DNA of 64,000 nt from Deinandra increscens subsp. villosa (GCA_039602395.1 JBCNJP010000006.1:63521775-63585774), one strand, 5' to 3'. Counted from the stretch's first letter, positions 22,971-35,922 are shown. The notes: a model not told the origin generated them from the letters alone. Made by a program: numbers and translations.

Positions 22971-24315
22971 ATAATGAAATATGGTCTTGTTATTGTGAAG
23001 ACGTATTAGTTACGTCATAAAAAGTGTCTGATTGCTATTTGGTATAATAACCATCATACGATCTATACAAAATGGGCAAACCCCATTTTATTCAACTCCA
23101 ATTGAGATTACGAGCATCTTATTATTACGTGTGATACGTCCCCATGTGAAAATAGTATGTTAGTTATTTGTATGTATATCCATAGATCCATCCTACATAA
23201 AATATGTTACAAAAATATATAATTCTTTTGGCGTATTCTTGTTTCGTAAAAGGACAAGAATGAACGTCCATTCCCTCCACCATCCCACATCACTATCATG
23301 GCTTTTTGTTCTTTCTTAATTATTGTTTCACTCTACTTGAAATATTTTTATTTAGTACACAACATTAAAATATTATAACAATGTCGTTATCATAAGTTAA
23401 GATGTCTCAACAACATTATTTTAACTGTATCTTTGTTGTTTTCATACAAAAATATACTACAACCACAAGTTAGTTTTTGTTTTATATCTATTGTTTACCA
23501 TAATTATTTATCATTTGACTTGTTTGTTTTATTGACTATTGCGTTTGTAAGCAGCTTGGATATATTGGTGACATTTGGCTTGTAATTATAAGTAACTCGA
23601 ATAACGACATTTGGCATGTAATCAAACATTAAAAATAAGAACTCTTTTTCTTGAAAACGATTCTAGTTAACTGAGAACTGAACCATAATTAAAATTGACT
23701 TCGGTTATGATTAAATATATCTTCATAATCAAATCATATTAAATATATCTTCATAATCAAATCATAGTTTATGGTTACGGTTATGTATCAATGATTAACT
23801 GAACCATACCTTGTATTTTCAACGTAGTTTCTTGTATAACCAAACTTGAAACACCATAACCAAGCTAAAAACTTACATATTCTACCTTGAAACATACATA
23901 ACCGAGCTAAAAACCTACGGATTGAAAATATGTTGGATAATTATGCACATGGTTAGCCAAAAATCTATAATTATGCATATGGTTAGCCAAAAATCTATCA
24001 TAATCGATTGGTTAATAAAACCAGTCATAACAGATGCTTAAATATCTGTTACGGTTAAATGTTAAATCTCCATCCGTAACCAAATGAGCTCATGATCACG
24101 ACTAGAGGCCATTATTTTTTTGGACAACAAAAATCCGGACAACCGGAATCATACTGACAAATATATCACTCGAATAAATAGATCACTCTTCCGTCTAAAA
24201 TATAAAACATATGATGATTTGCCAACTTTTCATTTGAAAACCGAAATAAGATACCATTAGACTATGTGACACGTCACCCCGACAAAAAAATCTTTAGACA
24301 CTACTACAATACTAC
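22971..24315. other. AT-rich upstream region of the peptidase gene
   Basis: No gene seen. A phrase GGTTAGCCAAAAATCTAT is directly repeated at about 23950 and 23980, and AAATATATCTTCATAATC is repeated near 23715-23755. It includes the promoter of the gene starting at 24316/24412. Confidence 0.4.
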
Positions 24316-27259
24316 ATGGACGTTTTCGGTAACACCTTTTTCTCTTTCTCATCCGTTACCTCTAACATATCGCCGCCGCCGGCGCACCGCCGTCGGTTTC
24401 CTACTGTCTCGATGGCTCAGTTTTTCTCCACCAATTTCCCAAAATCAACCACCATTTGCACCACCCATTTATTCACTCTCATCTCTATCCTCACCTTCTG
24501 CATTATCTCCATGATCTACATCCTCCGCCACCACCCACCACCGCCGCCGCCGCCACCCTCCGCCGCCGTCCAACACCCACCGTTCACCTCCACCTTCCTC
24601 AACTCGGCATCCAACTACACCATCTCCAACTACCTCCGCCACCTTACCCTCCACCCCCACCTCGCCGGCACCCCGCCGTCCTCCGCCGCCGCCGATTACG
24701 TCAAATCCCAATTCCAATCCCTAAATATCCAAACCCACCTCACCAACTTCTCCGTCCTTTTATCCTACCCTCTCTATTCTTCACTCACCGCGCACTTTAG
24801 CAACACCACCACCGCCTCCGCCGTTCCCGATCCCGTCCCCGTTCAACTTCCGTTGACGGAGCCGGGATTGGGTTCCGACGGCTCCGAAGTGGTGAAACCC
24901 TACCACGCTTACTCGCCGTCGGGGACGGCGTACGGTAAGGCGGTGTACGTTAACCACGGCAGGGAGGAGGACTATCGTGCGCTGGCGGCGGTCGGGGTGG
25001 ACGTGACGGGTTGTGTGGCGGTCGTTAAACGAGGCGGCGGGATGTCGAGAAACGCGGCGGTGAGGAAGGCGGCGGAGAGAGGGGTGGCGGCGGTGGTTAT
25101 GTTTACTGACGGTAACGGTGACGGCGTTGAGAGGGGGACGGTTTTGGAAGGAGTTGGGGACCCGCTTACACCCGGGTGGGCTGCTATTGGAGGAGATGCT
25201 GAGAGATTTGAGGTGGAGGATAATGAGGTTTTGAGTAGGTTTCCGGCGGTGCCGTCGTTGCCGGTGTCGTCGGAGACGGCGGAGGTGATTTTGGGGTCAC
25301 TTGGAGGGCCGCATTTATGGAGGGATGATGACGTGTTGACCAAGTTTCACAGGGTTGGACCTGGACCAACTTTCTTGAATTTTACATATCAGGTTTGATT
25401 TTCAGTTTTTCACTTTGGAGTATGGACCACTTGAAAGTTTCAGATATAATCTGCTGAAATTTCTAATTTAGGATATAGAATAATAGAAAAGAATTGGAAT
25501 TTGAGATTTTGAACCCAATTTAGTTGGATTTAAGGTTTTTAGAGTTTTGAAATTTGAATTGTTGTGTAGGGGGAGAATAAGGTGGCAGTGATCCAAAATG
25601 TGTTTGGTGTGATAAAGGGGTCCGAAGAGTCGGATCGGTTCGTGGTGCTTGGCAACCACAGGGATGCGTGGACCTATGGAGCCGTTGACCCGAATAGTGG
25701 GACCGCTGCACTTATCGATATAGCACGTAGATTTTCTTTGATGATGCGAATGGGGTGGAGTCCTCGGAGGACGATTCTTCTTTGCAGTTGGGATGCAGAA
25801 GAGTTTGGGATGGTAGGTAATATTCCTTCATAACTGATAACAGATAACTGATAACTGATAACAAATAACTGATTAACATAACATTGTGTTCAAGAATCTT
25901 GAATTTGGTAGATATTTGACGAATAGTCGAAAGCCAATGATGATTTTGTGGTTTCAGATGGGATCTACCGAGTGGGTCGAGCAAAATCTTGTAAATTTGG
26001 GCTCCAAAGCTGTTGCATATATCAATGTGGATTGTGCAGTTCAAGGTCCGGGATTTCACGCTGCTACAACGCCTCAACTGGATGATATTCTAGTCGAGGT
26101 TACTAAGAAGGTATACAAGATTTATTAAAACATATGTACTAGGTTGCATTTTCGTACGTATCATTGCATTTTCGGGATGATATTTGATACGAATGTTTTA
26201 TCATAAAACATTAGGTTACGGATCCTGATTTTTCGGGTTCAACACTCTTTGAGAAGTGGAGAAGTAACACTGAAGGCCCTCCTTTGGTATGTATAATGCA
26301 ACATTGTTTCATGCTTCCACAAAGTCAAAGTCAAATGTTGACTTTGAATAACATAGTGTGATTCTTTTTGTGGAGTTTAGATTGAGAGACTTAGTGATGT
26401 TTTCTCCGACTTTTCTCCGTTTTTGCATCATGCCGGGGTTCCTTCTGTTGATCTTTACTATGGCAAAGGTATGTCAACTGTTCGTAGAATGTCCTCCAAT
26501 AGCGAAAAGGGTAAAACTTTTCTGAATCTTGTGATTATTTCTAGATTTCCCGGTCTACCACACTGCTTTCGACTCGTATGACTGGATGGTTAAGTATGGA
26601 GACCCGTTTTTCCACCGTCACGTTGCTGGTTAGCTTTTTCTGATACATCTTTAACTTATTAAAATCCCAAACTTAGTATAACTTACTATATTTCTAATTT
26701 GTCGTCTTAGTTGCTGGTGTCTGGGGACTGCTCGCACTTCACCTAACCGACGACCCAATCCTACCTTTCAACTATCTTTCATATGCAGCTCAGTTGCAGG
26801 TACTAAATTCTTTCTTTCGGTAAAATTTAAAATTTAGTTTATTTTTCGTGATCATGAAAGATTTTCGCGTGACACCTATTTTGTTGATTTTGCTGATTTT
26901 GCAGAACCACACGCAATCATTGTACAAATTGATAAACGGAGATATCTCGTTGCATCCTATAACATCCGCCATTGAACGTACTTGCAGATGCGGCTAAACA
27001 AGTGGAAGACGAAATGAAGGTTTCTCTTTTACTTTTTGATTGCCTTGCCAGCTTATTTAATTCATTGGTTCGGCTTTTGAAGTTGACCGAACGCCTTATG
27101 ATTCAATCCTACAGAAATTGGAAGAGGAAGAAAGGAAAGGCCACGTCTCGGTTTTGAAAAGACGCATGTTGAATGATCGATTGATGTTTGCGGAAAGAGG
27201 CTTCTTGGATTCGGATGGAATTCCGGGAAGACAATGGTTCAAGCATCTTGTAAGGGCTC

Positions 27260-27294
<35 letters not shown>

Positions 27295-27917
27295 GAAGGA
27301 TAAAATGAAAACCTCTTTGAGTTTGGAAAACCGTGAAAACCAAGCTAAAAAATTCGTTTTTTGTTCCGATTTTTTTTCATGGTGACTCTCTAAGTTACAA
27401 AAACCCCCTTTATGCAAAAAAGTAAAAAAAAACGCCTAGTAGTTTTTAAAAAAAAAAACATGTTACATATGTAACATCGGTTGTAAAATATTTTTTTAAA
27501 AAAAATTTGCTAGGCGTTTTTTTTACTTTTTTTTGCATAAAGGGGTTTTTTTAACTTAGAGAGTCACCATAAAAAAATTCGGAACAAAAAACGAATTTTT
27601 TAGCTTGGTTTTCACGGTTTCCCAAGCTCGGAGAGGTTTTCATTATATCCCTCCCCTATATATATATATATATCCTTTGAAGTGTGAGGCTAGTCGTCTG
27701 TTGTGTAAAATGTCTAAAATATCCTTGTTTAAGTGACTATGAGGGTGATGTGGTGTAGGTATATGGACCGGCTAGCGAGGGTAAACTGGGGTTTTTCCCA
27801 GGAGTTGCAGACGCGATTTACGAGTCAAAAAGTCATGAAGTGATCCAACATGAAGTGTGGAGGATAGGCAGGGCCATCCAAAGGGCTGCAAGTGCTTTGA
27901 AAGGTGAACTAACCTAA
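24316..27917 (+). CDS. AMP1/glutamate carboxypeptidase II-like M28 peptidase, frameshift in exon 8
   Basis: Ten exons: 24316-25392, 25570-25812, 25958-26110, 26215-26286, 26381-26468, 26545-26628, 26711-26799, 26905-27019, 27115-27249, 27759-27917. All junctions are GT-AG. The product is a type II ER-membrane protein: short cytosolic tail, one transmembrane helix (FTLISILTFCIISMIYIL), a PA domain in exon 1, the M28 zinc peptidase and a C-terminal dimerisation domain. Expected zinc ligands are visible: His and Asp in GNHRDAWTYGAVDPNSG, Glu in DAEEFG, Asp in NVDCAVQG, His in VYHTAFDSYD. In Arabidopsis AMP1 and its homologs act in meristem size, cytokinin level and miRNA translation control. An internal ATG at 24412 (MAQFF) gives a tail length closer to the family and may be the true start. 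Exon 8 is 115 nt instead of 114: an extra base near 26977 produces a stop at 26995, although exons 9-10 are intact. Either an assembly error or a recent knockout. Confidence 0.88.
27292..27656. mobile_element. Foldback MITE in peptidase intron 9
   Basis: Flanked by (TA)n. The left end is GAGGAAGGATAAAATGAAAA; the complement of the right end is GGGGAGGGATATAATGAAAA. Arms of about 150 bp share AGCTAAAAAATTCG and GTGACTCTCTAAGTTA. The centre has GTTACATATGTAAC, also seen in the array at 18200-18780. It is a short relative of the 17237-19416 element and sits inside a gene without touching splice sites. Confidence 0.8.
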
Positions 27918-29584
27918 TAATAACAACAATATTATACACATATATCAGGTGGTGTGAGTTGTGTATAGATCTCTTTAACATGAATTCAGGTGTTCTTTAA
28001 GTCGTGTCGTTTTGAGAAATGATTTGTAACGATAGTAGAAGTAACCGAAGCTGCGTTTTTGACCATTGTATGCTTTCTAGTATTGGATAACAAAAATTAG
28101 CATCTGTTGTTCTAGTTGTATATTTTGACTGGCTTCTCAAATGTATGATGGTTCTGCAGATTTATTTAAAAAAAAACACATGAAAACAGCATTAGAAAAT
28201 GTGATAACTATATTCATCTATGAACCTGAAAACAGTTGGATACAACATCTGAATCTTGTAGATACTCATGGCGTCCCAAAGATAAAAGGCAAACTTCCAA
28301 TGACATCTCTAACTGTGCTCTTTTTAGGCACCTAATATTGTGCATTACAGGCTGCAAACTAACAAAACAAAATTTAGAATCAACCAGTTTTTGTTTTTAC
28401 ATGATGAAACAACTACTATTTTTCAAAGGAAACTGAGTGAAACAAAACAACTACTGTTTTTCAAAGGAAATTAAGTGAAATTTTGTGAAGTTAATGAACA
28501 TTTAATATTATTAATAAAGGTAAAATGATAAAACTTACAAAATGTGTGGATTTAAAGAATAAAATTTATAATTTACTCTTTGGCTCATTTTGTTTTTTGA
28601 AAAAACCTCTAAATAGAGGTTACATTTGATTCGGTTAGACGTATTCAGATATAGAACCGTTTGTTTTTTTCCATTTATTAAGAGGTTCTACTTCTTAATA
28701 GTGTCTTAACCATCAAGACATTTAAGAACCTCTTAACCATACAAAAGAGTCGTTCGTTTTTCGGCGACTAGAGCTCCATCTCTAGCGACTATGCTCCGTC
28801 TCCGGCAACTAGTTATCAAGTAGTATTCAGATTTAGATATAAATCTCTTAAAAAAACAAACAGGGTCTTTGTTGTTTTTTTATTTACTTGACGTGGCGTG
28901 TTATTACTCGATAACCATACCAATTATTTAACGTGATGTATTTATTTAATCGTTCTGATATATAAAAGTTTAAAAATAAAATTTAACGATAAATTAAATG
29001 GATATTAAATGGATTGTATATAACGATAAATTAAAATCGGACTTTTAAACCGGACCGGGCTTGTGTAAAAAAACGGTTTAACGGGTTGACCCGGGTGGTC
29101 GAACCAGATTAACTATTCAAAATTTCAAACCTTTAAATTTATAATATACATTTTATTTTATGAACTTTTAACTATGATAAATGTAAATAAAAATTCAATA
29201 AAGTTTTTAACAAATTACAATTATCCAAAATAACATAAATATAAGTTCTAATAAGACTTTATTTATCAAAGAAAAAAAAAACTCTACCTTTTTTAGCTCA
29301 ATAAAAAAACGGTTTAGTATGAGTCCGGATCCAGCTTAACCGCAAAATTCGTCGGTGAAATCGCAAAAAACGTTAATTCGTATTTTAGCTCGAAACTAGA
29401 TAAAACCACTTTTAACCGAACCGATCTCGATCACCGTTTTAACCAACAGGGGTAGCCGGTTTTTAAAACACTACGATTTATACATCAATTTCCAAAACAA
29501 TAATGCTTCCGATTTTGTAACAGATAAATAAATAAATGAACCGGTGCCATGTAGGCTGTAAGTTAAGACGTGGAAGGAACAAAA
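27918..29584. other. Intergenic, one possible MITE
   Basis: No gene. 28650-28866 shows TTTTTTAAGAG/AAGAGGTTCT phrases with a CAAACAGGGTC end, suggestive of a small old MITE. 29035-29460 has scattered AACCGGACCGG and GGTTTAACGGGTT phrases, probably another decayed element. Confidence 0.4.
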
Positions 29585-29625
29585 ATGACGTGTCAACTTG
29601 ATAATGTGCATCCATGCCACGTGTA
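29585..29625 (+). promoter_or_regulatory. G-box/ABRE cluster upstream of the USP gene
   Basis: GACGTGTC at 29587-29594 and CCACGTGT around 29617-29624 (CACGTG core at 29618-29623), 100-140 bp before the ATG at 29726. Such ACGT-core sites bind bZIP factors in ABA and stress responses. Function here is inferred from motif and position only. Confidence 0.5.
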
Positions 29626-29725
29626 TTATTATTATCATTATCATTATCATTTCTCAGCAGACCAGATAAGGAAAACTTTGAACCCACCTTTGTAAATCAA
29701 GTCAGAGAGAGATCAGTAACCGGAG

Positions 29726-32378
29726 ATGTCAAGTCCGGCGGTGGCGCAAGTGCAGGTCCAGAAACAGAAGACAACAATGAAAGTGGTGGTAGCCATAGAC
29801 GAGAGTGAAGGCAGTTTGTATGCTCTCCAGTGGGCCCTTGAAAACCTCTATCTCCACCCAACTCCGCCGCCGCCGGCGGAGGAGGAGGCGGCGGCGGTGA
29901 TCACGGTCCTTTATGTCCAGCCTCATTTCCAACCGCCCCACACCGCCGTCCCTGTTGGTCCCGGTATATAACTTATTTTTCTTTAGTAACCGACTAAGGT
30001 TTACAGGCGCTTTTATTTTTATTGTAAATAGATATATTATGGGGAAGAAGACCTAACTAGCTTTCTCGATTACACTTGTTCCAAAAATAGCCACTTGGTC
30101 AAAGTTTGATCTCAAAATAGCCCTGCTAAAGATCGTCTAGAGAACCTTCACGATCGTCTCGAAGCTCGACGGTCGTCTCAAATTTATAAAGGAAAAAAAA
30201 AGTCTCGAAACTCAACGGTTCTTGATCACACTTGTCCTCAAAATTGCTACTCGATAAAGTTTAATCTCAAAATAGCTCCGCTAAGGGTCGTCTCGAGAAC
30301 CTCCACGGTCGTCTCAGAACCTTCAGGTCATCTCGAACTACGCCTCTAGAAAACAGGAAATTGAAACGTCTACGATAGCTCAAGAGTTACGGTCGTCTCA
30401 AATTTTCATTTTAAAAAAAAGTCTCGAAACTTTACGGTCGTCTTGAAGCTCACGATCGTCTCGAATTCACGTTCAAAACTCCATGACCATCTTGAGTATA
30501 GGTGTCTGAATCTACAAAAAAAAGTTTCGAGACTCCACGGGCTCGAGGGTCAGCGTCTCGAGAACCTCCACGGTCATCTCGAAGCTTTACGGCCGTCTCA
30601 AATTTAAAAAAGAAAGTCTCGAAACTCTACGGTCGTCTCAAGAACCTTCACGATCGTCTCGAGAAACTTCACTTTCGTCTCGAGAACCTCCACGGCCGTC
30701 TCGGAGCTCTACGGTCGTCTCGAATTTAAAAAAAAAAAGTTTCAAAACTCTACGATTGTCTCGAGAACCTTCACGGCCGTCTCGACAACCTCCACGGTCA
30801 TCTCGAAGCTCTACGGTCGTCTCGATTTTTTTTTTTTAAAGTCTCGAAACTCTACGGTCGTCTTGAGAACCTTCACGGTCGTCTCGAGAACCTCCACGAT
30901 CGTCTTGAATTTATAAAAAAAATAGAGTCGCCTTGAGAACCTTCACGGTCGTTTCGAAACTCTATGGTCGTCGGCGACCGTATAGCGGTGGCTATTTTGA
31001 GGGAAGAAAAATCAAAGGTCCTTTTGGGGTAAATGATGGACAAAGTGGTTATTTTGGTCTTTTTCTCTATATTATTTCAATTTTAAATACAATTATATGT
31101 TACAATCTGTTTTGTTTCCTTCCAACAGTTATATTTGCGACACCAGGAGTGATGGATTCTGTAAAGAAGGCACAAGAACAGAGTGCTTCTCAAGTAGTTT
31201 CACGTGCCTCAAAACTGTGCCAACAACACATGGTTAGTCAAGAGTTTAAATTATTCGAATTTTAAGTTTTAGAACATAGATTTGAATTCCAAATCGATAA
31301 TCTTCGAATCAAATTTTGAAATTTTCGAATCATATTAGAAAATTGAACACCCCAAGAGACACCCAAGAGACTGAACACCCCTAGATTTAGGGAACAAAAA
31401 TTCCGACCGCATAATTATTGTGCAACTGCCAATGATCCCCATCCCAAGTGGTTTAGGGGAGACCACGAAGACTTCATTAAAAATGGTGAGATCTTGGGTT
31501 TAAGTCTCACAACATGTGACAAAAACTGTAGGGGATCCAGGTTAGACCAGAGAGTCTCATCACCTATGGTGGTTTCCTCCTGAGAGTGGTCTTCGGGTTG
31601 TGACTAATGGGGACATACTAATGTACGAGCTTCTCCGCCTTCGGGGACGTGCCAGGATACAGCCCCAAGGTCCTATATTCATAATGGAGATGAGCGGGTG
31701 GAGTGGCCCTCAGTGATCCAAATTTACCGTTAAGAAAAAGAAAAAAAAATAGGCGTGCAAGTGTATAATTGAAGTGATAAAAAACTAGTGATAGACTGAT
31801 AGGTTTGCGAAAAACTGACTACGGTATCTATTTTTCCTTCCGTAAACTTTTTTTCTTTTAGATATCTTTCATTTTAATTTCATACCGTTTTACATTTACG
31901 TATTAAATTTTTTTAATTTCTCTATTATTTTTGTTTAATGTCGTAGCTCAATTGTTTTGTATTTGTGTTTTCTTTACTTTGTGTTTTAGCAACGCAACTG
32001 TATTGTGTACACACCTTATTCTCGCGGTAACGCCCAAAAAGTAAAATATAGTTCGTCTCTAATTACTTATTTTGGTTGATAACTTGCATTAAAAGCAGAT
32101 TAAAGGAGATGTGATGGTGATTAGAGGGAACCCAAAGGAAATGATAGTTGAAGCTGCAGAGGACATGAATGCTGACCTCCTGGTTGTTGGAAGCCGAGGC
32201 CTTGGCCAAATCAAAAGGTAAAACTTAAAACTATAAACGGGTGTGATCATATTCATGAGACGACTAATCCGGATTTCGGTTTTGCAGGGCGTTTTTGGGG
32301 AGTGTTAGTGATTACTGTGTGCATCATGCTAAATGTCCGGTTCTTGTGGTACGCCCACCAAAATCATCCAACAAGTAA
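29726..32378 (+). CDS. Universal stress protein (USP), 183 aa
   Basis: Four exons: 29726-29963, 31129-31232, 32099-32217, 32288-32378; all GT-AG and in frame. A soluble UspA-fold protein: first strand MKVVVAIDESEGSLYALQWAL, then a proline/alanine-rich loop, MDSVKKAQEQSASQVVSRA helix, GDVMVIRGNPKEMIVEAAE, and the ATP-binding signature ADLLVVGSRGLGQIKRAFLG ending with VSDYCVHHAKCPVLVVRPP. Plant USPs bind ATP and respond to stress. The first intron (1.17 kb) holds a 21-bp minisatellite and the second a SINE. Everything from 30557 on is repeated at 37633 onwards, probably by misassembly. Confidence 0.9.
30050..31065. repeat. Element with 21-bp minisatellite in USP intron 1
   Basis: The core unit is close to CTCGAGAACCTCCACGGTCG plus one base, 21 bp, repeated with variants about 30 times between 30120 and 30970 and interrupted by A-rich spacers. 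The edges look like diverged inverted repeats: CCAAAAATAGCCACTTGGTC near 30080, and its counterpart GACAAAGTGGTTATTTTGG near 31036. Because the unit is a multiple of three, it yields long heptad-like ORFs (LENLHGR-type), which I do not regard as genes. Confidence 0.75.
31431..31748 (+). repeat. tRNA-derived SINE in USP intron 2
   Basis: Same family as 1190-1409: tRNA-like head (ATCCCCATCCCAAGTGG), decayed box B (GGGTTTAAGTCTCAC), GGTTTCCTCCTGA body and AGTGATCCAAATTTACCGTT tail before an A-rich end. It has an extra internal block of about 80 bp (around 31600-31680) not present in the other copies. Confidence 0.65.
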
Positions 32379-32795
32379 ACTCCTCCTATATATCATGAGT
32401 TTTGGTTGTAGATATAGTGTCTAGAATGCAATAAAAAAATCCCACTTCTATGTTCCCATGTTCATTTGATTATAACTTTGTTTGTGTTACAAAATAGCAT
32501 ATCCACAGTTATTAAGTTGATAGTTGCAGTTTCATAGTTTTATTATTGCAACTTGTTTATTTATTCCTCTTAGCTATTGGGGCCTTCTCATCATTATTCC
32601 TAAAGGCTAGACTCAGACTTTTTGGTTGTGGGATGATAGTTGAAATTGGATTCTAAACCTAAGTTATCTGTTTAAAAAACTCATAAAGCTTCTCAACTAT
32701 GCTTCCATGGAATTATGGAAATATACTCATCCATTTGCTTTACTCATATAACATTTCTACAAAAAATAACTTATAATCCAACAAACTCATCATGT

Positions 32796-35319
32796 TTACA
32801 AATTGTTCCTAGGCTTGGTAGTGAGTCCAAACCCAAATGGGTACAATGGGTCATAATGTTGGTCCCCAACATTCATTGGAAGTTGATCAACAGACTTGAA
32901 CCAAGTATGTGCAAGCTTGCCTGTAAAACCATAGTCACCGAACAAAACATCCGTGACACCTTGACCCTCGGTTCCCGGAAGCCAGGCAGCCACAAGAGCG
33001 TCTATGGTTTTAATATACGGTTGCACGACCACAGGCCGACCAGTGATTAAGACCACCACACATTTCACTAAACTGCAAACATTCTTGATGGTGGTTGGTC
33101 CAGGCTCTGGGATTGTTAGATTCATGTTGTCTCCAGATGTCTCGGCATACGGGAGCTCTCCCACAACGACAATCGCATAGTCAAACGTATATGACTTAAC
33201 GAAATTCTCACTAGGATTCTCATTGTATATCACTTGAGTTTTCGGGTCTACGGTTTTTTTCACAGCAGATAAGATTGTGGTGCCTGCAATTTAGTTCAAG
33301 ACTTTAAAAAGATTAAAGGGTATAGATCAAAGGGTTTGATATAAATCTTATGAAAGATCAAAAGGGTTTAGCTCAAGATTTTTTTAAAGATCAAAGGTGT
33401 AGTTCAAGATTTGAAAAAAGATCAAAGGGTTTAGTTCCAAATTATAAATAATCAAAGGGGTTTGTTCATAATTGTAAAAAGATCAAAGGATTAGATTTGA
33501 AAAAAGAAAAACCATATGGTTTAAGTTCAAGAGTTTGAAAAGATCCCTGGGTTTCAAGATTTAAATGGACCACAAGATTTATCACAGGATTTATAAAGAT
33601 CAAATGACTTGTTTCAAGAGTTCAAAAAGATCAAATATTTTAGTTCAAGATTGTAAAAAGATCCAAGGGTATAGCTCAAGATTTTAACAAGATGTGAGGT
33701 TTAGTTCAAGGTTTAAAAAAGGTTAAGAGGTTTTGGTCAAGATTTTAAATTTTCACATACTCAATTGATTCAGATGTTTCTAGTTCTAGATTGTGATTAT
33801 ACCATCTGTAATATCTCCTGAAAGTCCTTGCCACTCAATTGTCCATCCACCACATTGATAACCAAGATTATCAGCATGAGACCCTGTAACTAGTATCTTC
33901 GAGGCTTTCTTCGAAAGTGGTAACAACGGCTTTGTTGAAAATTTACCCTTTTTCAATAAAACAAGTGATTTTCTCACAGCTTCCCTGGCTAGCTCTCTAT
34001 GCTCCTGTTCACATTTGTGTTCAGAAATCAAATAAAGACCATATAAAAAAATAAAAGTTACTTTACCTTGCTTCCAAGGTACTTTGCCATGCTGTAATCG
34101 GCCAACGGGTTTTCAAACAAACCCATAGTGAACTTGACCCTTAGAATCCTCTTAACCGCATCATCCACACGACTCATGGCTATGAACTTGTTCTTGACTA
34201 GGTAAGTTAGACCGTCAATAAACTCGGTGTAATTATGTGGAATCATAAACTGCATACAACCAACATGTACAGTTAGCATTTTCTGGAGTAACTAATCAAT
34301 CTTGTCAAATAAACTCACCATATCAATGCCAGCATTTATTCCAGCCATGATTGAATATGTATAGTTAGCATGTTCAGGAGTAGTTATCTTGTCAATCCCT
34401 TGCCAGTCTGATATAACAAACCCCTAAAGTACCCAAAAAAAAAACAAAAAAAAAAAAATTCCTACATGAGTTGCTTTTTATGTGTTATACAAGTATACAA
34501 CACCTGATGTAACTAGAGAAGATGATACCCACCTTAAATTTGAGCCTGTTTTTAAGGAAATCAGTGACCAGAAGACGGTTGGCGTGCATTTTGACCGCAT
34601 TCCAGCTGGAATACGAGGTCATAATTGTGGCAACACCTTTGACTACAGCATCATAGTATGCTGTCATGTGTATGTCGAAGAACTCTTTGGGATCTATGAT
34701 CGTGTCACCCTCATTCGTGCCCAGTTGAGTCCCTCCATCTCCCGCATAATGCTTAGCACATGCCGCTATCTTATCTCTGCTCAAAAATGGAATCAACACA
34801 TATTATGGCCAAATAAAGATCTTTTATACTGTTTTGCCTAAAAGACTTGACACTTTTTTAAAAGGAGAGAACTTTGGTTGAAAATGTGTTTATTACTAGA
34901 TACAAATCTACAATTACAATCATGTTAAAGATTGTAGATTTGTCAAAATAGACATGTTGGGTAGTCTATTTTGACTAAAAAGGTCAACTAAACTTACGGT
35001 CCACCAACGAAAGGAACACCCCTTCTTGACCCTGCAGGGATGTCTCCTTGCAAACCTGGTATGATCTCCGTCATTAACTTAACGATTTTGGGATCTTCAC
35101 TATAACTCTCATAGCAACGACCCCACCTCGGATCTCTGCATACCTGTTTAGGAAAAACTAAAATTATCCTAAAAGATTGAAGCTTTTTTGTGATAGCAGT
35201 ATAATTGTGTTGTATTTTTTCAACTTACTGCAATACAAGGTGTAAAAGCATATTGTATGCCAGTTGCTCTAACTTCAAGTGCAGTTGCAGCTCCAATCTT
35301 CTTAACCAGAACTGGGTCC
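32796..35319 (-). pseudogene. GH3 beta-glucosidase 3' half, duplicate copy
   Basis: Carries exons 3-9 only: 35229-35319, 34998-35143, 34533-34776, 34319-34423, 34067-34249, 33803-34004, 32796-33283. The aligned exon translations I compared match those of 39875-42398. Exons 1-2 and the signal peptide are absent because the gap follows at 37133. As assembled it cannot encode an enzyme. I think it is the same gene assembled twice; if the duplication is real, it is a 5'-truncated paralog. Confidence 0.85.
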
Positions 35320-35922
35320 CTATTTAGATTAGGTGTATAAGTAGTTAATATACACATATAACCGCCCTTTGTGTCACATTAACAAGTAAATTCCAAGTTC
35401 TATTTTCAAGCTAATTTGGCTCAAGACTAGCTAGCTTACAATTATGATTTTCTACCAGATATGAGCTTGCATGTTGGCTTACATAAATTAAAAGTCTATC
35501 TTAACTACAACACTGATAAGATCTACAACATCCACAGCCTTCCTCTTTAATTTCTCAGCTTCTTTAGTTAGCCGGCTTGTCGAGCCAAGAGCAAGCTTAA
35601 GATGTGAATGAGCCGAATTCGAGCTTAAAATTTTAGCTCGGTACAAGATTTCAAGACGAGCTAGTTCGTAGACCTTCGAGCTCCGCCTAACTCGGCTTTG
35701 AACTAAATTATAAATATCATATATGTTTTTACAAACATCCTAAAGACTAAAGTTTATATATACACAAGCCAAGTTCTAAATATATATATAGGGACATGAT
35801 CAAATAAAAATAGTGTTTTGCCTACAAATGTGACAAACACATATTTTACAGAATTTTTGAACTGGATCTATATATATATTTTTTTTACTTCAACATTTTA
35901 TATTCTTTATTGTTATTGGTTG

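Noticed and set aside
22610..23009. Four overlapping ORFs of 60-110 codons on both strands
   Set aside because: The region is a near-perfect palindrome, so any ORF on one strand recurs on the other; no domain.
24456..25369. Other-frame ORFs rich in Pro/Arg/His or Gly/Val
   Set aside because: Shadows of the GC-rich first exon of the AMP1-like gene.
26977..26986. A 10-nt GT...AG 'intron' that would restore the frame in exon 8 of the peptidase
   Set aside because: GTACTTGCAG fits the GT-AG rule and restores frame, but it is far too short for spliceosomal removal; the family sequence supports a one-base insertion instead.
27118..27417. ORFs on both strands around peptidase exon 9
   Set aside because: They read out of the exon into the TA tract and intronic MITE, or are antisense to exon 9.
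30502..30729. ORF with heptad-like repeats (possible coiled-coil protein)
   Set aside because: It lies inside USP intron 1 and comes from a 21-bp minisatellite; in-frame repetition follows from the unit length.
32715..33050. Plus-strand ORF opposite the GH3 last exon (and its duplicate)
   Set aside because: It is the antisense reading of a well-supported conserved GH3 exon.
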